A stretch of 64,000 bases of DNA. It comes from Hyaloraphidium curvatum (Eukaryota > Monoblepharomycota > Hyaloraphidiomycetes > Hyaloraphidiales > Hyaloraphidiaceae). The stretch spans positions 826,791-890,790 of the forward strand of contig JAIVFI010000007.1 in assembly GCA_025558095.1 (NCBI GenBank), given 5' to 3'. Every line of letters starts with the position of its first letter. The first letter of the stretch is position 1. The notes under the pieces were generated by a model. It did not search any database. It was not told where the DNA came from and was given only the letters and a program-made list of their open reading frames with translations. This document shows, one piece after another, positions 9,518 through 20,481 of the stretch. The position numbers were made by a program, and so were the translations under genes.

Positions 9518-11513
9518 ATGCCCGCCGCCCCCAGGTACGCCGGGAAGCGCCCCGACGCCGCGCCGCGCTGCGAATCTCAGACGGGCCGCCGCCAGCATTC
9601 CCGCCGAAACGAACGCCGCACAGGGGCCTGAGCCTGCTCCGCAGGTGCCCAGTGGAAACCGCAGCGAGCTCGGCGAGCCCGCCGGGGCGCAGGCGCCCGC
9701 AACCGTCCCGGAACCCCTCGTCCAGATGTACCAGGCCATGAAGCAGGCCGCGGAAGTCGAGGCCAAAGCAGAGGTGCGTTCCCCCGCCTAGTTCCCGGGA
9801 GACCGCGCCAACCGCGGTGCGCACGCAGGTCGCAGGGGTGCTGGCCGCCAAGGATGCCGAGATCCGGGCCAAGGAACGGGCCGTCGCCGAGAGGGATGCT
9901 GCGATGGCCAGGCTCAAGGAGGAGTCTGACGCCAGGGTCCGCGAAGCGGAGAAGGCCGAAGCCGAGGCCAAGAAGGAGGCCGAGCGCGCCGTCGCAGACA
10001 ACAAGAGGCTCGCCGACGAAAAGGCCGAGGTCGAGAGCGCCAAGTCCGCACTCGAGGCCGAGAACTCCAGCCTCAAGGACACCGCCACCGTCATGGTGGG
10101 GATCTTCAACAGGGCCGCCGAAGATCGCGACGCCGCCAAGGCAAAGACGGAGCGCCTGGAGGCCAGGCTCAGGGCCGAAGCGGCCCGCAGGACCAGGGCG
10201 GCGATCAGGGTCGCACGGGCCGAGGGCGAGCTACTGGCGGCCAAGCAGGAGCTCGCAGGCGGCCCGCCCACGATTTTCAGCGCCAAGGCCCTCGCCACGC
10301 CGCCGAACGAGGCGGCCACCGGCGGGGCGGCGCGGGATGGCGACCGGCCGTCGACGACGCCGCTGGCCTCGACCGCGGCCAAGGGCAAGGGACCCGCCGC
10401 GCCGCTCATGTTGGCGGGTCCGCAGCAGGGCAAGCAGCAGGACGCCACGCCCGCCGGCGCCCCGCCTGCTGGTGCCGGCGCACCACTCCGGCGGGGCCGG
10501 GGAGGTGCAGCGCGACGCCTCCCGCTCGCCCTCGCTGCCGCCGCCGTCCAGCCTCGCGGAATACCGGCCCAAGCCCGCCCAGCCGGCGTCCAGCAAGACA
10601 ACGGGCACCGGCAGTGTGAACTTGATCAGCAGCGACGAAGACGAGCCGCGGAACAGGTGAGGTTCCCGCACGCGCACCGACCCACGCCCGCTGACCGACC
10701 TCCACTTCGCGCAGCGTCCGCGGCAGCCTCCCGCCGGCGATCCTGAGCACGCTCGGCATCGCCGGCACCCCGGCGACCGAGACCAACGCCGGCGCCGACG
10801 ATGCCGCGGCCCACCCGTCCCAGTCGCACGGCGCCCCGCGGCCCCGCACCACTCTCAAGCTCCCGGCGCGCCTCCAGGGCGGGCCGCCGCAGGCCCAGAG
10901 CGCTCCGTGGCAGCCGCCGCTCTCGAGCAGGGCGCCCGCGTCCATGAACGGCATCGCCCGCCGCATCAAGTGAGTCTGCTGCCAAAACAGATCCACCGGG
11001 GCTGACCACCATCGCGGCAACAGCCACGGCACGCCGACGGCGCCCAGGCGGTCCTCCTCGGCCGGATCCACGAAGCTCGTCCGGGCCGAGCTGGAGCGGC
11101 GATTCCCCGGCAGCAACATCAGCCTCAGCAGCACCGAGATCAAGAACGCGTGGAACTGGAAGGAGGTCGAGGCGGTGCCGCACGCCGACAAGCCGGCCAA
11201 GGTCGTCGAGCAGCTGCAGAAGCGGCGCCCCGAGATGTTCCCCGCGGCGGCCGCCGACACGGCCGAAGAGGCCGCCGCCGCGCTCGCCGCACTGAGCGCC
11301 CCGCCGACCGCCGCGCGCACGCCGAGCCCGCCGGGCGCCGCCGGCCCGGCCGAACGCGCGTCCGCTAAGAGGATGCGGGAGGAGGCCGCCGGCACCGGCC
11401 ACCACGTCGACTGGAGCGACGAGTCGGGGGACGAGGCCGGGGGAGACGCGCCTACGGGCGGCGACGGAGACGAGGGGGCGCCCCGCAAGAAGACGAAAAA
11501 TGGCGAAAACTGA
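9518..11513 (+). CDS. coiled-coil/SIM/NLS family protein, paralogue C (frame problem)
   Basis: Exons 9518-9534 (17 nt), 9596-9773, 9829-10656, 10715-10969 and 11024-11513, with introns of 61, 55, 58 and 54 nt. The leader reads MPAAPSIPAETNAAQ. A long charged coiled coil follows (AKDAEIRAKERAVAERDAAM onward). Exon 3 changes frame between about 10440 and 10510: before it the coil frame is correct, after it the frame giving SRSPSLPPPSSLAEYRPKPA and VNLISSDEDEP matches paralogues E and F. No GT-AG intron of usual size fixes this. The last exon has a divergent C-terminal domain (IKNAWNWKEVEA...KVVEQLQKRRPEMF), WSDESGDE acids and RKKTKNGEN. Confidence 0.65.
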
Positions 11514-12176
11514 TTTCCGGTAGCGGTTCCATTTGTTTGCTGGGGTTTCGGGTCTGTTGTAGTCTGTGAAGTGGCAAGAGACGCCGTTCGTTGCGATTCG
11601 TGATGCCAGGCGGGCAGCATGGCATGGTGCCCGGTCCGGCCATTGATGGCACGCTCGAAACGTTAGGATACCGGAGATGGAGCAATGCCTGTGGAGCAGG
11701 TCTCTGGCGAGGCGGACTGGGGACGCGCGGGACCGGGTCGCCGTTGCGTTAAGGTGCCTCGGGGCCCCGGCCATCTTGGCAAGAGTGGATCCGTGGTGGC
11801 GGTTGCCTTTGCTCTTTGCAATGATGATATCGGCGCTAGAAGATGATGGTATCTTCCCTCCGCATTGCTCCATTGCCGTTCTACAGTTCGGACTCCACCT
11901 GGAACGTCTTTGATGCGGCCAGCTTCTTTGACCATGTTACGAAGTTCAGCACATGACGATGGATACTCGAAGATCAGCATGCGGCAAACACCATGTCGAT
12001 TGGCATGTCCTTCCCTGTCCTTCCCACTTCTACATCCGCGTTCTCGTACGTGATGCGCACTTCAACTCGACAGTGAGCTCTTCGCTATAGACGATCGGAG
12101 TCCAGCTCGAAAGATCACCCTGATGCAGCAGCAACATCATGATGCGTCATCAACACGCCCGCGCATCCGAAGCCGC
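11514..12176. other. intergenic, no gene seen
   Basis: 663 bases, clearly less GC-rich than the surrounding genes. Several short open frames occur on both strands but none has convincing composition. Confidence 0.45.
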
Positions 12177-12632
12177 TCACTCACCGGCCTTCGGGCGCAG
12201 CACGGCGATGCCGCAGTCCTGGGCAGTGCACCCGCGCTTGCCCGCGTGCATCTGGAAGGCAGCCACGGTGCCGTACGCGCGCCGGCAGATGGCGCACTTG
12301 AGGTGGTCGGCGCGGCAGAAGGCGTGCTTGGCCGCGTTGTCCTTGCGCGGGCGGATGCCGCACACACCGCAGGTGACCGTGCCGTCCGCGTTAGGCGGGA
12401 GCAGCACGTCCCTCTTGTTGGTGCACAGGTCGGCGTGCTTGATGGGAGTGCCGTAGACGGCGACGGACCGTGCCTCTTCGACGGCGTCGACCAGGATGCG
12501 CTTGACCTCGATCTTCTGCCGCCCCGTGCCCGGGATGCGGACGGCGACGAAGAGCGCGGGCTCGCAGTCGGGGCGCTGGTCGCGCAGCGGGTCGGCCCCG
12601 ATGCAATCGGCCCTGGCGCGGGTGGTGTTCAT
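12177..12632 (-). CDS. small cysteine/histidine-rich zinc-finger-like protein
   Basis: A single exon of 151 residues. The C-terminal half carries closely spaced ligands: CGVCG, KHAFC, HLKCAICRRAYG, FQMHAGKRGC and CTAQDCG. The unit CAICRRAYGTVAAFQMHAGKR looks like a C2H2-type finger, so the protein probably folds around two zinc ions and may bind nucleic acid or protein. The N-terminal half has no recognised domain. The start ATG at 12632 is the only reasonable one. No exact family is recognised. Confidence 0.6.
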   Translation of the reverse strand: MNTTRARADCIGADPLRDQRPDCEPALFVAVRIPGTGRQKIEVKRILVDAVEEARSVAVYGTPIKHADLCTNKRDVLLPPNADGTVTCGVCGIRPRKDNAAKHAFCRADHLKCAICRRAYGTVAAFQMHAGKRGCTAQDCGIAVLRPKAGE

Positions 12633-13472
12633 GGCGGATGTGGGGAGACTGCGACGGGAAGTCAGTCACGACGCTGCACAGCCCCAGTTCGCCCCGCCTT
12701 CTCCACAAGGTGGGCCTCCCGCGCGCTGCCCCGGGGACAAATCACGCCCCACAACCGCAGAGGCCGTGCCGGCGGGTCCGGACGTGTGGATGGGACGCCC
12801 GTGCGGCGCGGCTGGCCGCGGCGCCGTCGCACGGCCTAACGCGGGGACACTCCTTGCCCAGATCATCTTTGCCGGGCGAAAACTCACGTCCAGGGAGCCG
12901 CGCAGGTTCCTCTGCTCGTTGCCTCGAAGCTGTGCGGTGCCGATGGCGGACCTGAAGTGGCGGCAGCCGGGCGGCGGTCCTGGACTGCCAGGTACGAGGC
13001 GTGTTAGAACTGGGCCCGTAGCGGCGGGGTAAACCCGCCCGTCCCGGGGACCGTCGGCCCCCAGGCTTCACGGCGCGCAACTGACGAGCAGTTTTGGGGT
13101 GCAGATGGCGAGGCACGCACAGTTTTTGGGGCGGGTGAGCCCGGCAGGAAATGAGGTGGTTTGTGCGGGTCGGGCGCCATCACGATTGCACGGCGGTGCA
13201 TCGCGCTCCACCTCCAACGGTCGCACGCCTTGCCAGCGAATCCGCCCCGGTAACCCACCAGCGAGAACATGGCGCCATTTTGGATTTCATATCCGAGGGG
13301 GATTCGGCCCGATGGACTCGTTTTTGCGGTGCGAGGTAAGCTCCATGACGAGTTCGCCCCTGCGAGCTCCCAGGACCGCGCCTACATAATCCCGTCCGCG
13401 CGCCCGCCATCACGCCGACCACGACAACCGCAATCATCACCGTTGCGCCATCCGCCCGCCCGCAAAGCCGCC
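12633..13472. other. intergenic upstream of paralogue D
   Basis: 840 bases without a supported gene. The only recognised signal is the palindromic family element at 13360-13373. Confidence 0.45.
13360..13373. promoter_or_regulatory. palindromic family element (CTGCGAGCTCCCAG)
   Basis: Lies 99 bp upstream of the paralogue D start codon and is identical in all 14 bases to the element in front of paralogue E. Confidence 0.6.
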
Positions 13473-14591
13473 ATGGATCCCGCGCCCAGGTGAGCCCTAC
13501 ATTCGCCGACGCACCGCACGCCTCTCAATCGGCCTCGCCCAGCAACCCTGCCGCGACGCCCGCCGCCCAGCCCCCGGCCCCTGCCCGGAACATGCCCGGA
13601 AACGGCACGCCCGCGCAGACGGTTGCCTCCAGGTAAGCACGCCCGCCTGCCGGCGCCACGGGCCTCCTCCTGACGTTCACGCCCGCAGCGCCCCCGCCCA
13701 GCTGAACGCAGCGCTCACCCCCCAGCAGTCGGCCCAGCCGGCGCCCCGCAACGGCGTCGCCCTGCTTCAGCCCCCCATTGCGGTACCTGCCCCCCCCGAA
13801 GGGAGCTGGGCCGCGCAGGCGTGCGGCCTCATCGCGTGGGGCAGCAACCGGGACGCTGCCGAGGCAGGTGACCCGCCGCGCCGCCAAGACGTGCTGCTGA
13901 CAAGCGACGGTCCGCGACGCAGATCCGCCAGCTCAAGGGGACGCTCGCCGCCAAGGAGGCCGAGAACGCAGGGCTCGTGCGCGACCTGGGGCGGGCCAAC
14001 GCGGCCGCGACCGCGGCGAAGAACGACAAGATCAAGGCCGAGGCGAGCAACGTCTCCCTCGAAAGCAAGGTCCGGAAGCTCGAGAGCACGGTCGGCAAGC
14101 TCGAGACCAAGGTCCAGGAAGGCGAGAAGGCAGCCTCCGCCGCCAAGGCCGAGTCCGAGAAGGCCAAGGCCGAGTCCGACAAGGCCAAGGCCGAATTGCA
14201 CAAGGCCAACGTCGAGGCGAGCGAAGCCAAGGCCGAGACCGCCGCCCTGCGCTCCGAGAAGGACGAGCTCCTCAAGCTCCTGGGGCCGCTCGCGGCCGCC
14301 TACAACCGCATCCAGCGCCGGCCCGCCGCCCTGCCCGCCACCCCGCCCGCGGACCCCGCGACCCCGGCGGCATCCCCCGCGCCTGCCGGACGCGGCGCCG
14401 CCACCGCCACGCCGGCGAGCGAAGGCGTGCGCACCGCGCTCGAGACGTTCGACCGGCTCCGCGCCGCCCCCAACAAGAGGCCCGCCCAGCTTGCCCGCGT
14501 GTCTGGCAGGGCGGTCGTGTCCGACAGCGAGGACAGCGACGACGAGGGCCCCCGCAAGAAGGCAAACACCGGCGGCGCGGGCAAGAAGTAG
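13473..14591 (+). CDS. coiled-coil/NLS family protein, paralogue D
   Basis: Exons 13473-13489 (17 nt), 13543-13632, 13689-13863 and 13923-14591 encode 316 residues. Introns 1 and 2 are GT-AG (53 and 56 nt). Intron 3 (13864-13922, 59 nt) must be GC-AG: the GAG|GCAGGT donor keeps the frame, while the GT one base further on does not. GAG is also the last codon before this intron in B, C, E and F. Parts: MDPAPSNPAAT leader, proline-rich segment, long K/A/E coiled coil (about 95-190), Pro/Ala linker, VVSDSEDSDDEGPRKK acidic-basic end. The C-terminal domain of B, E and F is missing. Function unknown. Confidence 0.75.
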
Positions 14592-15696
14592 GGAGCTTCT
14601 AGGCGGGTTCGATGTGCCAGGATTCATTCAATTTCGTGTCGTTCCGTGACGTGCGACGAGCATCGCGCCGGGGACGGCCGGCACCCGTCCCGCCCGGCGT
14701 TGCCTGTCTTGTGAATGTCGGCTTCGACGACTCCACGGAGCCATGGTGAGGGGATCGGGGTTCGCCTCCCCGCCACGGCAGGCGTCCATGTCCACGTCCC
14801 GTGTCGCGTTAACTCCTTTCGGGCACGTCCTCTAGGGCACTCCATTCGTTATCCAGTCCAATGCAAGTGTTTGCCAAGGCAAGGACGCCGCGCCGGGCGC
14901 GATGTCCCCCGAAACGCGGCCGAACGGGTCGGCGCCCGGCACACGCGCAGCTTCCGCTCGGCCGACAGGGGCGCGCGGCGAGCGCGAGCTTCCAACGCCA
15001 TGGCGGATTTGTGACGGAAAGGGGGGAAGAATGGGACGTCCGTGACGCGACGAGAGCATGAAGTGACGGGGCATGAGGCGAAGATGCCGCGCGAATGAAT
15101 GGCATGGCGCACGGCGTGCCCAATCCATTCGTCTGGCGTCACACGAGACCAACAAATTGGAAGTGCCGTAACTTGCTTGTGGAGTCGATCCTTCGGCTGC
15201 TGATAACATGGGCCTGGCATTGCACTGCCGAAGCCGTTGGACTGACAACGGGCAATAGAAGCCGTGGCGGAGCTTACAAATGGGACATGCACCGCGGGAT
15301 CAAACCAAATCAATTCATTCTCCAATCTTCTAGCACTAGTTTACGTCAGGGCAACGCCCGGGAGCACGGGAGCCCCGACCATACATTGGCCGATCGTTTC
15401 CGCGACAACGTTTCGTGCCCGCGAAGCGAATGTCTGTGGATTCGCCCCCCAGATCGATGATGAAATGCAATGCGTCCCTTGTCGAACGGGAAACACAGCG
15501 GATTGGACTGGTCAATATGGAATGGAGGCATTGAAAAGAATCGCGAGAGCGAGGACCCTTCATCTGCGAGCTCCCAGAACCAACTGTGATCCCAGTCCCG
15601 AACGACGACGACGAGCCGTCACGACGATCCTCGATCACGAGGCACGGACCAACCCCGGCACGCAGCGCATCGCCCCCGCCCGGATCACCTCCCGAC
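14592..15696. other. intergenic upstream of paralogue E
   Basis: 1.1 kb with no gene I can support. The last 130 bases hold the palindromic element (15564) and a leader nearly identical to that of paralogue B. Confidence 0.45.
15564..15577. promoter_or_regulatory. palindromic family element (CTGCGAGCTCCCAG)
   Basis: Lies 119 bp upstream of the paralogue E start codon. The sequence from here to the ATG is also closely similar to the matching region in front of paralogue B. Confidence 0.6.
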
Positions 15697-17256
15697 ATGG
15701 ACGGCACGCCGAGGTGAGCCCGTGTCGGCCGGAGCGCCGTGCCGCCGACGCCCTCTCAACTGGTCCCGGACAGCATCCCCGTGAACATGAACGCCATGCA
15801 GGCCCCACAATCCGGTCACGACGGTATCACGACGCCTGCCGGTTCGCCGCCGGAGCCCGCCGCCGTCATCGAGCAGTTCGGAGGGGACCAGCGCCGCTCG
15901 GTCGACCGCCTCGTCGCCGGACTGCGGGCCTACTACGAGCCGCAGCTCCGGCAGGCGCGGCAAAGCGACACCGAGGTGGGTGTGCTCATCTGCGTGTCGG
16001 AGAGGGCAAAGAGCTAACCGCGAGCTCGCAGGCACGCCGCAAGCTCGGCGAGGAGGAGGGCCGGTCGAAGGAGCTCGCCGAGCAGCTGGGCGAGACCCAG
16101 CAGGTCGCCGCGAACCTCCACATCCAGAACGGGGATCTCAAGAAGGAGAACGACGGGCTTAAGGCCAAGGTCCGCGACGGCGAGGCCGCTGCCGTCCAGA
16201 AGGAGGCCGAGATCGAGCGCCTGCTCGCCAAGTACAACCGCCTCCAGACGAAGTACGAGAACCTCGAGAACGGCATCAAGGGCACCTTCGGCCACATCTT
16301 CCAGACCAAACAGGGTGGTCGCGCGGGTTCCGCCGGCCCCGCCGCCGAACCGGTCACGCCGCGCTCGGAGCCCGCCGGCCGCGAGGAGCTTCGCGCTTCC
16401 CCGGCCCCTTCCGAGCCGGGCGCCCCGGAGCAGCGAGCCTCTCCCTCGCTTTCGCCCCCGCCCCTTGCCAGGCTCGCCGAGCCGCGGCCTGAGAAGGATC
16501 AGGATCAGACCGCCAGGGCCCCCTTATCCCCCTCAGCCGCAATCGACCTCACGGGCGGAGACGACAACGGCGATGCTCCCGAGGCGTAAGAACGCCGCAC
16601 AATCCTGCCGGCCGGCCGAACTGATCCGAAACTGTGACCCCGGCAGCGCCAGCCCGCAGAGTGCCACCCAGTCGCCCGCCAAGTTCGGCCCGACCGAGAT
16701 CATCGAGGGCGCAATGAAGGAGGCGCACGCCCACGACCCCGCAACCCTCGAAATCCGGCTCCGTCAGCTCAGGGAAAAGGGGCCCGTGCGCTACGCCATC
16801 TGGAACAAGTGGCGCTTCCTGAAGGACAAGGCCTCGCTCTCCGAGGCCAAGAAGAAGGAGAAGCTCGTTGCCAGGTTCAGGGCCAAGTTTCCCCAGCTCT
16901 GGCTACGGTACGACCCGTCCACGGAGGCCACGGCGGGCGACAACGAGCTTGCGGCCAGCGAGGCGCTCCAGCGGCGCGGCGTCATGAGCACGGCGGCCGA
17001 ATCGGCCGATGCCGGCGATGCCGATGGCCCCAGCGCCCAAGCCGAGGAGCGTGCCGCCAAGAGGCGCAGGGCGGCGTTCGCCGCAAGGGGCACCGAGATG
17101 GTGTACAGCAGCGACGTCGAGGAGTTCGAGGCCGGGAGGTCGGGCGGGGAGGGGGATAGCGACGGCGAGTTCCTGCCCGCCTGCGAGCAAGGCGAGGAAG
17201 ACGAGGGGGAGGAGCGCAGCAAGAGGGCCAGGAGGGAGCCGAGCGACGCGCTCTAG
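15697..17256 (+). CDS. coiled-coil/SIM/NLS family protein, paralogue E
   Basis: Exons 15697-15713 (17 nt), 15774-15975, 16032-16585 and 16647-17256 (610 nt); introns of 60, 56 and 61 nt in phases 2, 0 and 2; 460 residues. Parts: MDGTPSIPVNMNAMQ leader; YYEPQLRQARQ segment; coiled coil from residue 74 (ARRKLGEEEGRSKELAEQLG); Ser/Pro linker; AAIDLTGGDDNGD (242-254), close to the classical IDLT-plus-acid SUMO-interacting motif; C-terminal domain from GPTEIIEGAMKEAHAHDPAT to LWLRYDP; VYSSDVEE and acidic tail; RSKRARREP nuclear-localisation-like end. It is followed 465 bp later on the same strand by a RING/TRAF gene, as is paralogue F. Function unknown. Confidence 0.88.
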
Positions 17257-17721
17257 GTTCCGATTTGTATGGTCCGTCCTTTCATGTCAATCGATGTCGT
17301 CGTTCAGGTGCCGACACGTCCACGAAGACACGGGTCCTCCAGCAATTCCCCGTAACGTCGCGTCCGGGCGACCACGGCTTGTCTATGGCGCGCGTCGCTG
17401 GAGTACGAATCGAAACCCGCAGCGACGTCGCGTGATTGCGGTTCTCCAGAGATGCTCTCGTCCCGGCGAAATGGAGGACGCGTCCAGCGGAGCCACGTGA
17501 ATTGAGCAAACCGCAGCGAGATTGACTCAAGACTTGACTCAAGGATCCTTTCGAGCTCGTAGACTCAATTCATTCGGGTCTCGGCCCGGTCTGGGTGACT
17601 GTTTAGAGAGCGTCGCGTGGAGAGAATCTGGGGCCCACCTGAATCCCCCTTCAAATCTTCGCCGCCCTCGCGCTCGAATCGCTCTCGAACCCGCCTCCGC
17701 TGAGACGTTCGAGACAATGGG
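17257..17721. other. spacer between paralogue E and its RING partner
   Basis: 465 bases. The first 45 (TCCGATTTGTATG, then TGTCAATCGATGTCGTCGT) are conserved with the 3' flank of paralogue F. A shorter palindromic GAGCTC core (TTCGAGCTCG) lies near 17550. No gene. Confidence 0.45.
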
Positions 17722-18771
17722 ATGACTGCCGTTGTGGGCAAAGTGCGCAGGGTCTCGGACAGGGAGGCGGACCTCGTCGAACGAGCCCGCGCGCAGTTCG
17801 AATGCAGCGTCTGTTTGGAGCCCGCATGGCCGTACAAGGAACCCCGAATCCTGCCATGCTCCCATGTTTTTGACCGCGCATGCATCGAGCGCGTTGTTCG
17901 GCACTCGGAGCAGGGCGGGGCACAGGTGCACGGCTGCCCCGAGTGCATGGAGCGGTTCGCGGGGGCCCAAGTGAAGGTTGGACGGAATCCCTGCGGGTCG
18001 AGGACGTGCCTGACTTGTTCTCCAGGATCTCAGGGAGAACGCTTTCGCCTGGCGGAGTCTGATGAAGCTGCCGGTCGCGTGCCCTCTGGGTTGCCCCTGG
18101 GAGGGGGACGTGGGGGATTTCGACACGCACTTCAACTCGTGCCCGGAGGCTCAGTGCACCACGTGCAGCTCCGCAGTCAAACTGCCGGCCACCATGGAGG
18201 TGCGTGGCGCTCGGTGCGGGATTCGTGGGCGATTTCGACCTGACTGGCACTCGAACTTAGGACCACTATCCTGTCTGCCCCAGGGTGCTCGTTCCGTGAG
18301 TTCCTTTTCGAAGTTCCCCCTGCGGACCGCGTTCCTGCAAGAGCCGGATTGGAGTACCTTGTGCGGGAGAAGTTCTGGGCCGGCCCGTTCCGCTTCACCT
18401 TTGGAGCCTTCATCGGCGGCGGGACCGTGCAGGCCGGCGTCCTCCTGGACGACCAGCGCCTCCGTTGGGCCACGATACGCTTTGCTGCGCTGGCTGTCGA
18501 CCCGGTCGGCTCGGGAACTGCCGTGAGGTCGTACCCGATTCTGCTTGGAGACGACCGCAAAATCCAGCCGGTCGTTCTCGCCGCGCTGACGAACGACACC
18601 GTCTTCGAGTTCCGCAACGGGGTCAGATGGCTCAAGGTGGACTTTCGCGTGTTCCTCCAGGACTGGCAGCTGGCGGCAGACGCGCCCACCGAGCATAATC
18701 GCGTCGAGTCGAGGATCCTCTGGCGAAGTGAACTAGTGGAAGCAGGGGACTGGCAGTACGTCCCATTCTAG
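17722..18771 (+). CDS. RING/TRAF-type zinc-finger protein, short copy (partner of E)
   Basis: Exons 17722-17976 (255 nt), 18026-18203 and 18284-18771, the second splice being tentative, give 306 residues. A RING finger starts at residue 28 (CSVC...CSHVFDRAC...CPEC), suggesting ubiquitin-ligase activity. The fifth zinc position is Asp51 instead of Cys/His. One TRAF-type finger follows (CPLGCPWEGDVGDFDTHFNSC), then a C-terminal domain shared with the 27750 gene (FWAGPFRF...QRLRWATIRF...WLKVDFRVFLQDW). Compared with that paralogue it lacks the second zinc-finger exon and the helical linker. With the donor at 18200 the frame would stop early, so the gene may be decaying. Confidence 0.7.
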
Positions 18772-18940
18772 CGTGGCAAGGAAGCGACGAGGGTGGTTCG
18801 ACTTGGAATGGCACAGGATCTTTGGTTGGGAAACGCCGATGGATTGTCCATGTCCTTGCAGCGCCTCGCCCCTTTGCCCCCCTCGCCGGCGCCCCGCGCC
18901 GCCGGTATCCCCCGTTTCCCGGTCCTCCCGAGGAACTCCC

Positions 18941-19919
18941 TCACGGCTGCGCCAGCACGATGTCCACCGGCAGCCCCGCGCTCCGCCCGACCTCCCAAAG
19001 CGTCGTCAGCTCGATCTTCTTGACCTCGAACCGCGCCTCCTCCAGCGCCCGCCACGCCCAGATGGGGCGCGCGGACTGCTGCGCCGGGAAGGTCCTCTGT
19101 CGATCCACACGGTGTCGAATCGATGATCACGATCGAAGGGGAAGGGAACCCACCGCCATCCAGTCCCAGACGGGCCCCATCCCGCCCTGCCCCCCGCCGC
19201 CGCTCTCCTTCCTCGCCAGAGACACCACCACGATCCTCCCCCCCGGCTTGAGCACCCTCCGCACCTCGGAGAGCACCGCAGAAATCTCCTCGGGGGTGAG
19301 GAGCTCCAGGACAAAGGAGGAGAAGACGGCGTCGAAGGCACCGGGAGGGAAGGAGGGGAGGACGGTCATGGCGTCGCCGATCCTGGAATTCGGGGTCAGG
19401 AGCGGTTCGAGGGAGGGCGAAACGGAAGGCCCACTTGAGGTCGGCGCGTTCCTCGTAGCCGAGCGAGCGGAGCTTCTCGTCGGCGATCTTGGCCATCTGG
19501 CCCGAGATGTCGAGACCGGTGACGCGGCCCGTTTTGCCGACCGCTCTTGCGATCTTCCGGACATTCAATGCGCGGGATTCCACGTCAACGGCGATCAACT
19601 GCGCTGCCATTCAAGGCCCGCACCTGTATGAGCGCGTTCCCGGTTCCATAGCCGATTTCGAGCACGTGCTCCCCCCTCGCCGGCTCCAGTATATCCACGC
19701 CCCTCTCCCGAATCGGCAGCCGCGTCGCCGTGGACTTGTCATAGGCCAGCCTGGGACCGCGGGGGATCGTGACTGGGGCCCCTGCCAGACGGGGCGGAGC
19801 CGGACCCACGCGAGCGTGTTGAAGAAGGAGCGGACCTCGTCCTGCCGCCCGTTTGGGCCGCCACCCGGAGCGGCGGACGATGGTCGCGGGAGCGAAATGA
19901 TGGACGCAGCGCCCGCCAT
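18941..19919 (-). CDS. class I SAM-dependent methyltransferase
   Basis: Exons 19919-19810, 19750-19624, 19553-19435, 19382-19154 and 19078-18941; introns of 59, 70, 52 and 75 nt; 240 residues. Motif I ([20 protein letters not shown]) is rebuilt across intron 2, motif II is [10 protein letters not shown], and later strands are [13 protein letters not shown] and [13 protein letters not shown]. This matches ubiE/Coq5-like methyltransferases that transfer a methyl group from S-adenosylmethionine to a small molecule. The substrate is not predictable. The C-terminus reads [18 protein letters not shown]. The donor choices are fixed by frame. Confidence 0.8.
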
Positions 19920-20481
19920 GATCCGTCCGCGAGGAGTGTGGGTTTGTTGGTTTGTCGCCGGTTAGGGGTTTTGCCTATGCTCCGGAAGTTTAGGCTGGTG
20001 CGGAGCCCCCGCTTGTTGTGGCCTCGCAACCGCCGAAGACGCACACCGCACACCGCGCCGCCGCCGCCGCCCGCCTCGGAGAGCTCCGCGGGCGTCCATT
20101 GGGCCGCGTGCGACGCCGGTGGAACGGCCCCGATCGGCGCCGCGGACGGCCGCGACCGGCGCGTCGGCCAAACAGCAAACAGGCCGCGGCGCATTCTGTT
20201 CCGCGGAGGCCGCACGGAGCGGAGCCGCCGGCGGAAGCCAGCTCTGAGAGTGTTGTTTGAGCGGGGAACTCGGCAGCCGGGGCCCGGGACTGTTTGGCAC
20301 GGAGGCCCCGCCGCCGGTGCATGGAGGCCCGGCCGTGACAGCGCCCGCACACCGATCGCCGAGCACGGCCGCCCCTCGCACGGAGCAGCTCGCAGCAGCC
20401 GCTCTGCAGCCAGCGGCGCCGCTTCCCCCGACCCGCCGCCCCCTCCGCCCGGCGCACCGCTCGCCGGCACCCGGCAGCCCG
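19920..20481. other. promoter/leader region, no gene seen
   Basis: 562 very GC-rich bases between the divergent methyltransferase and glycosyltransferase starts. A frame in phase with the glycosyltransferase is open from 20257 but has no ATG; a short uORF begins at about 20321. Confidence 0.4.

Noticed and set aside
10472-10510. 39-nt intron repairing paralogue C
   Set aside because: Its length is a multiple of three, so it does not change frame, and it is shorter than any other intron here.
17548-17560. Palindromic family element in front of the short RING gene
   Set aside because: Only the GAGCTC core (TTCGAGCTCG) is kept, the spacing to the ATG is longer, and the other RING gene lacks it.
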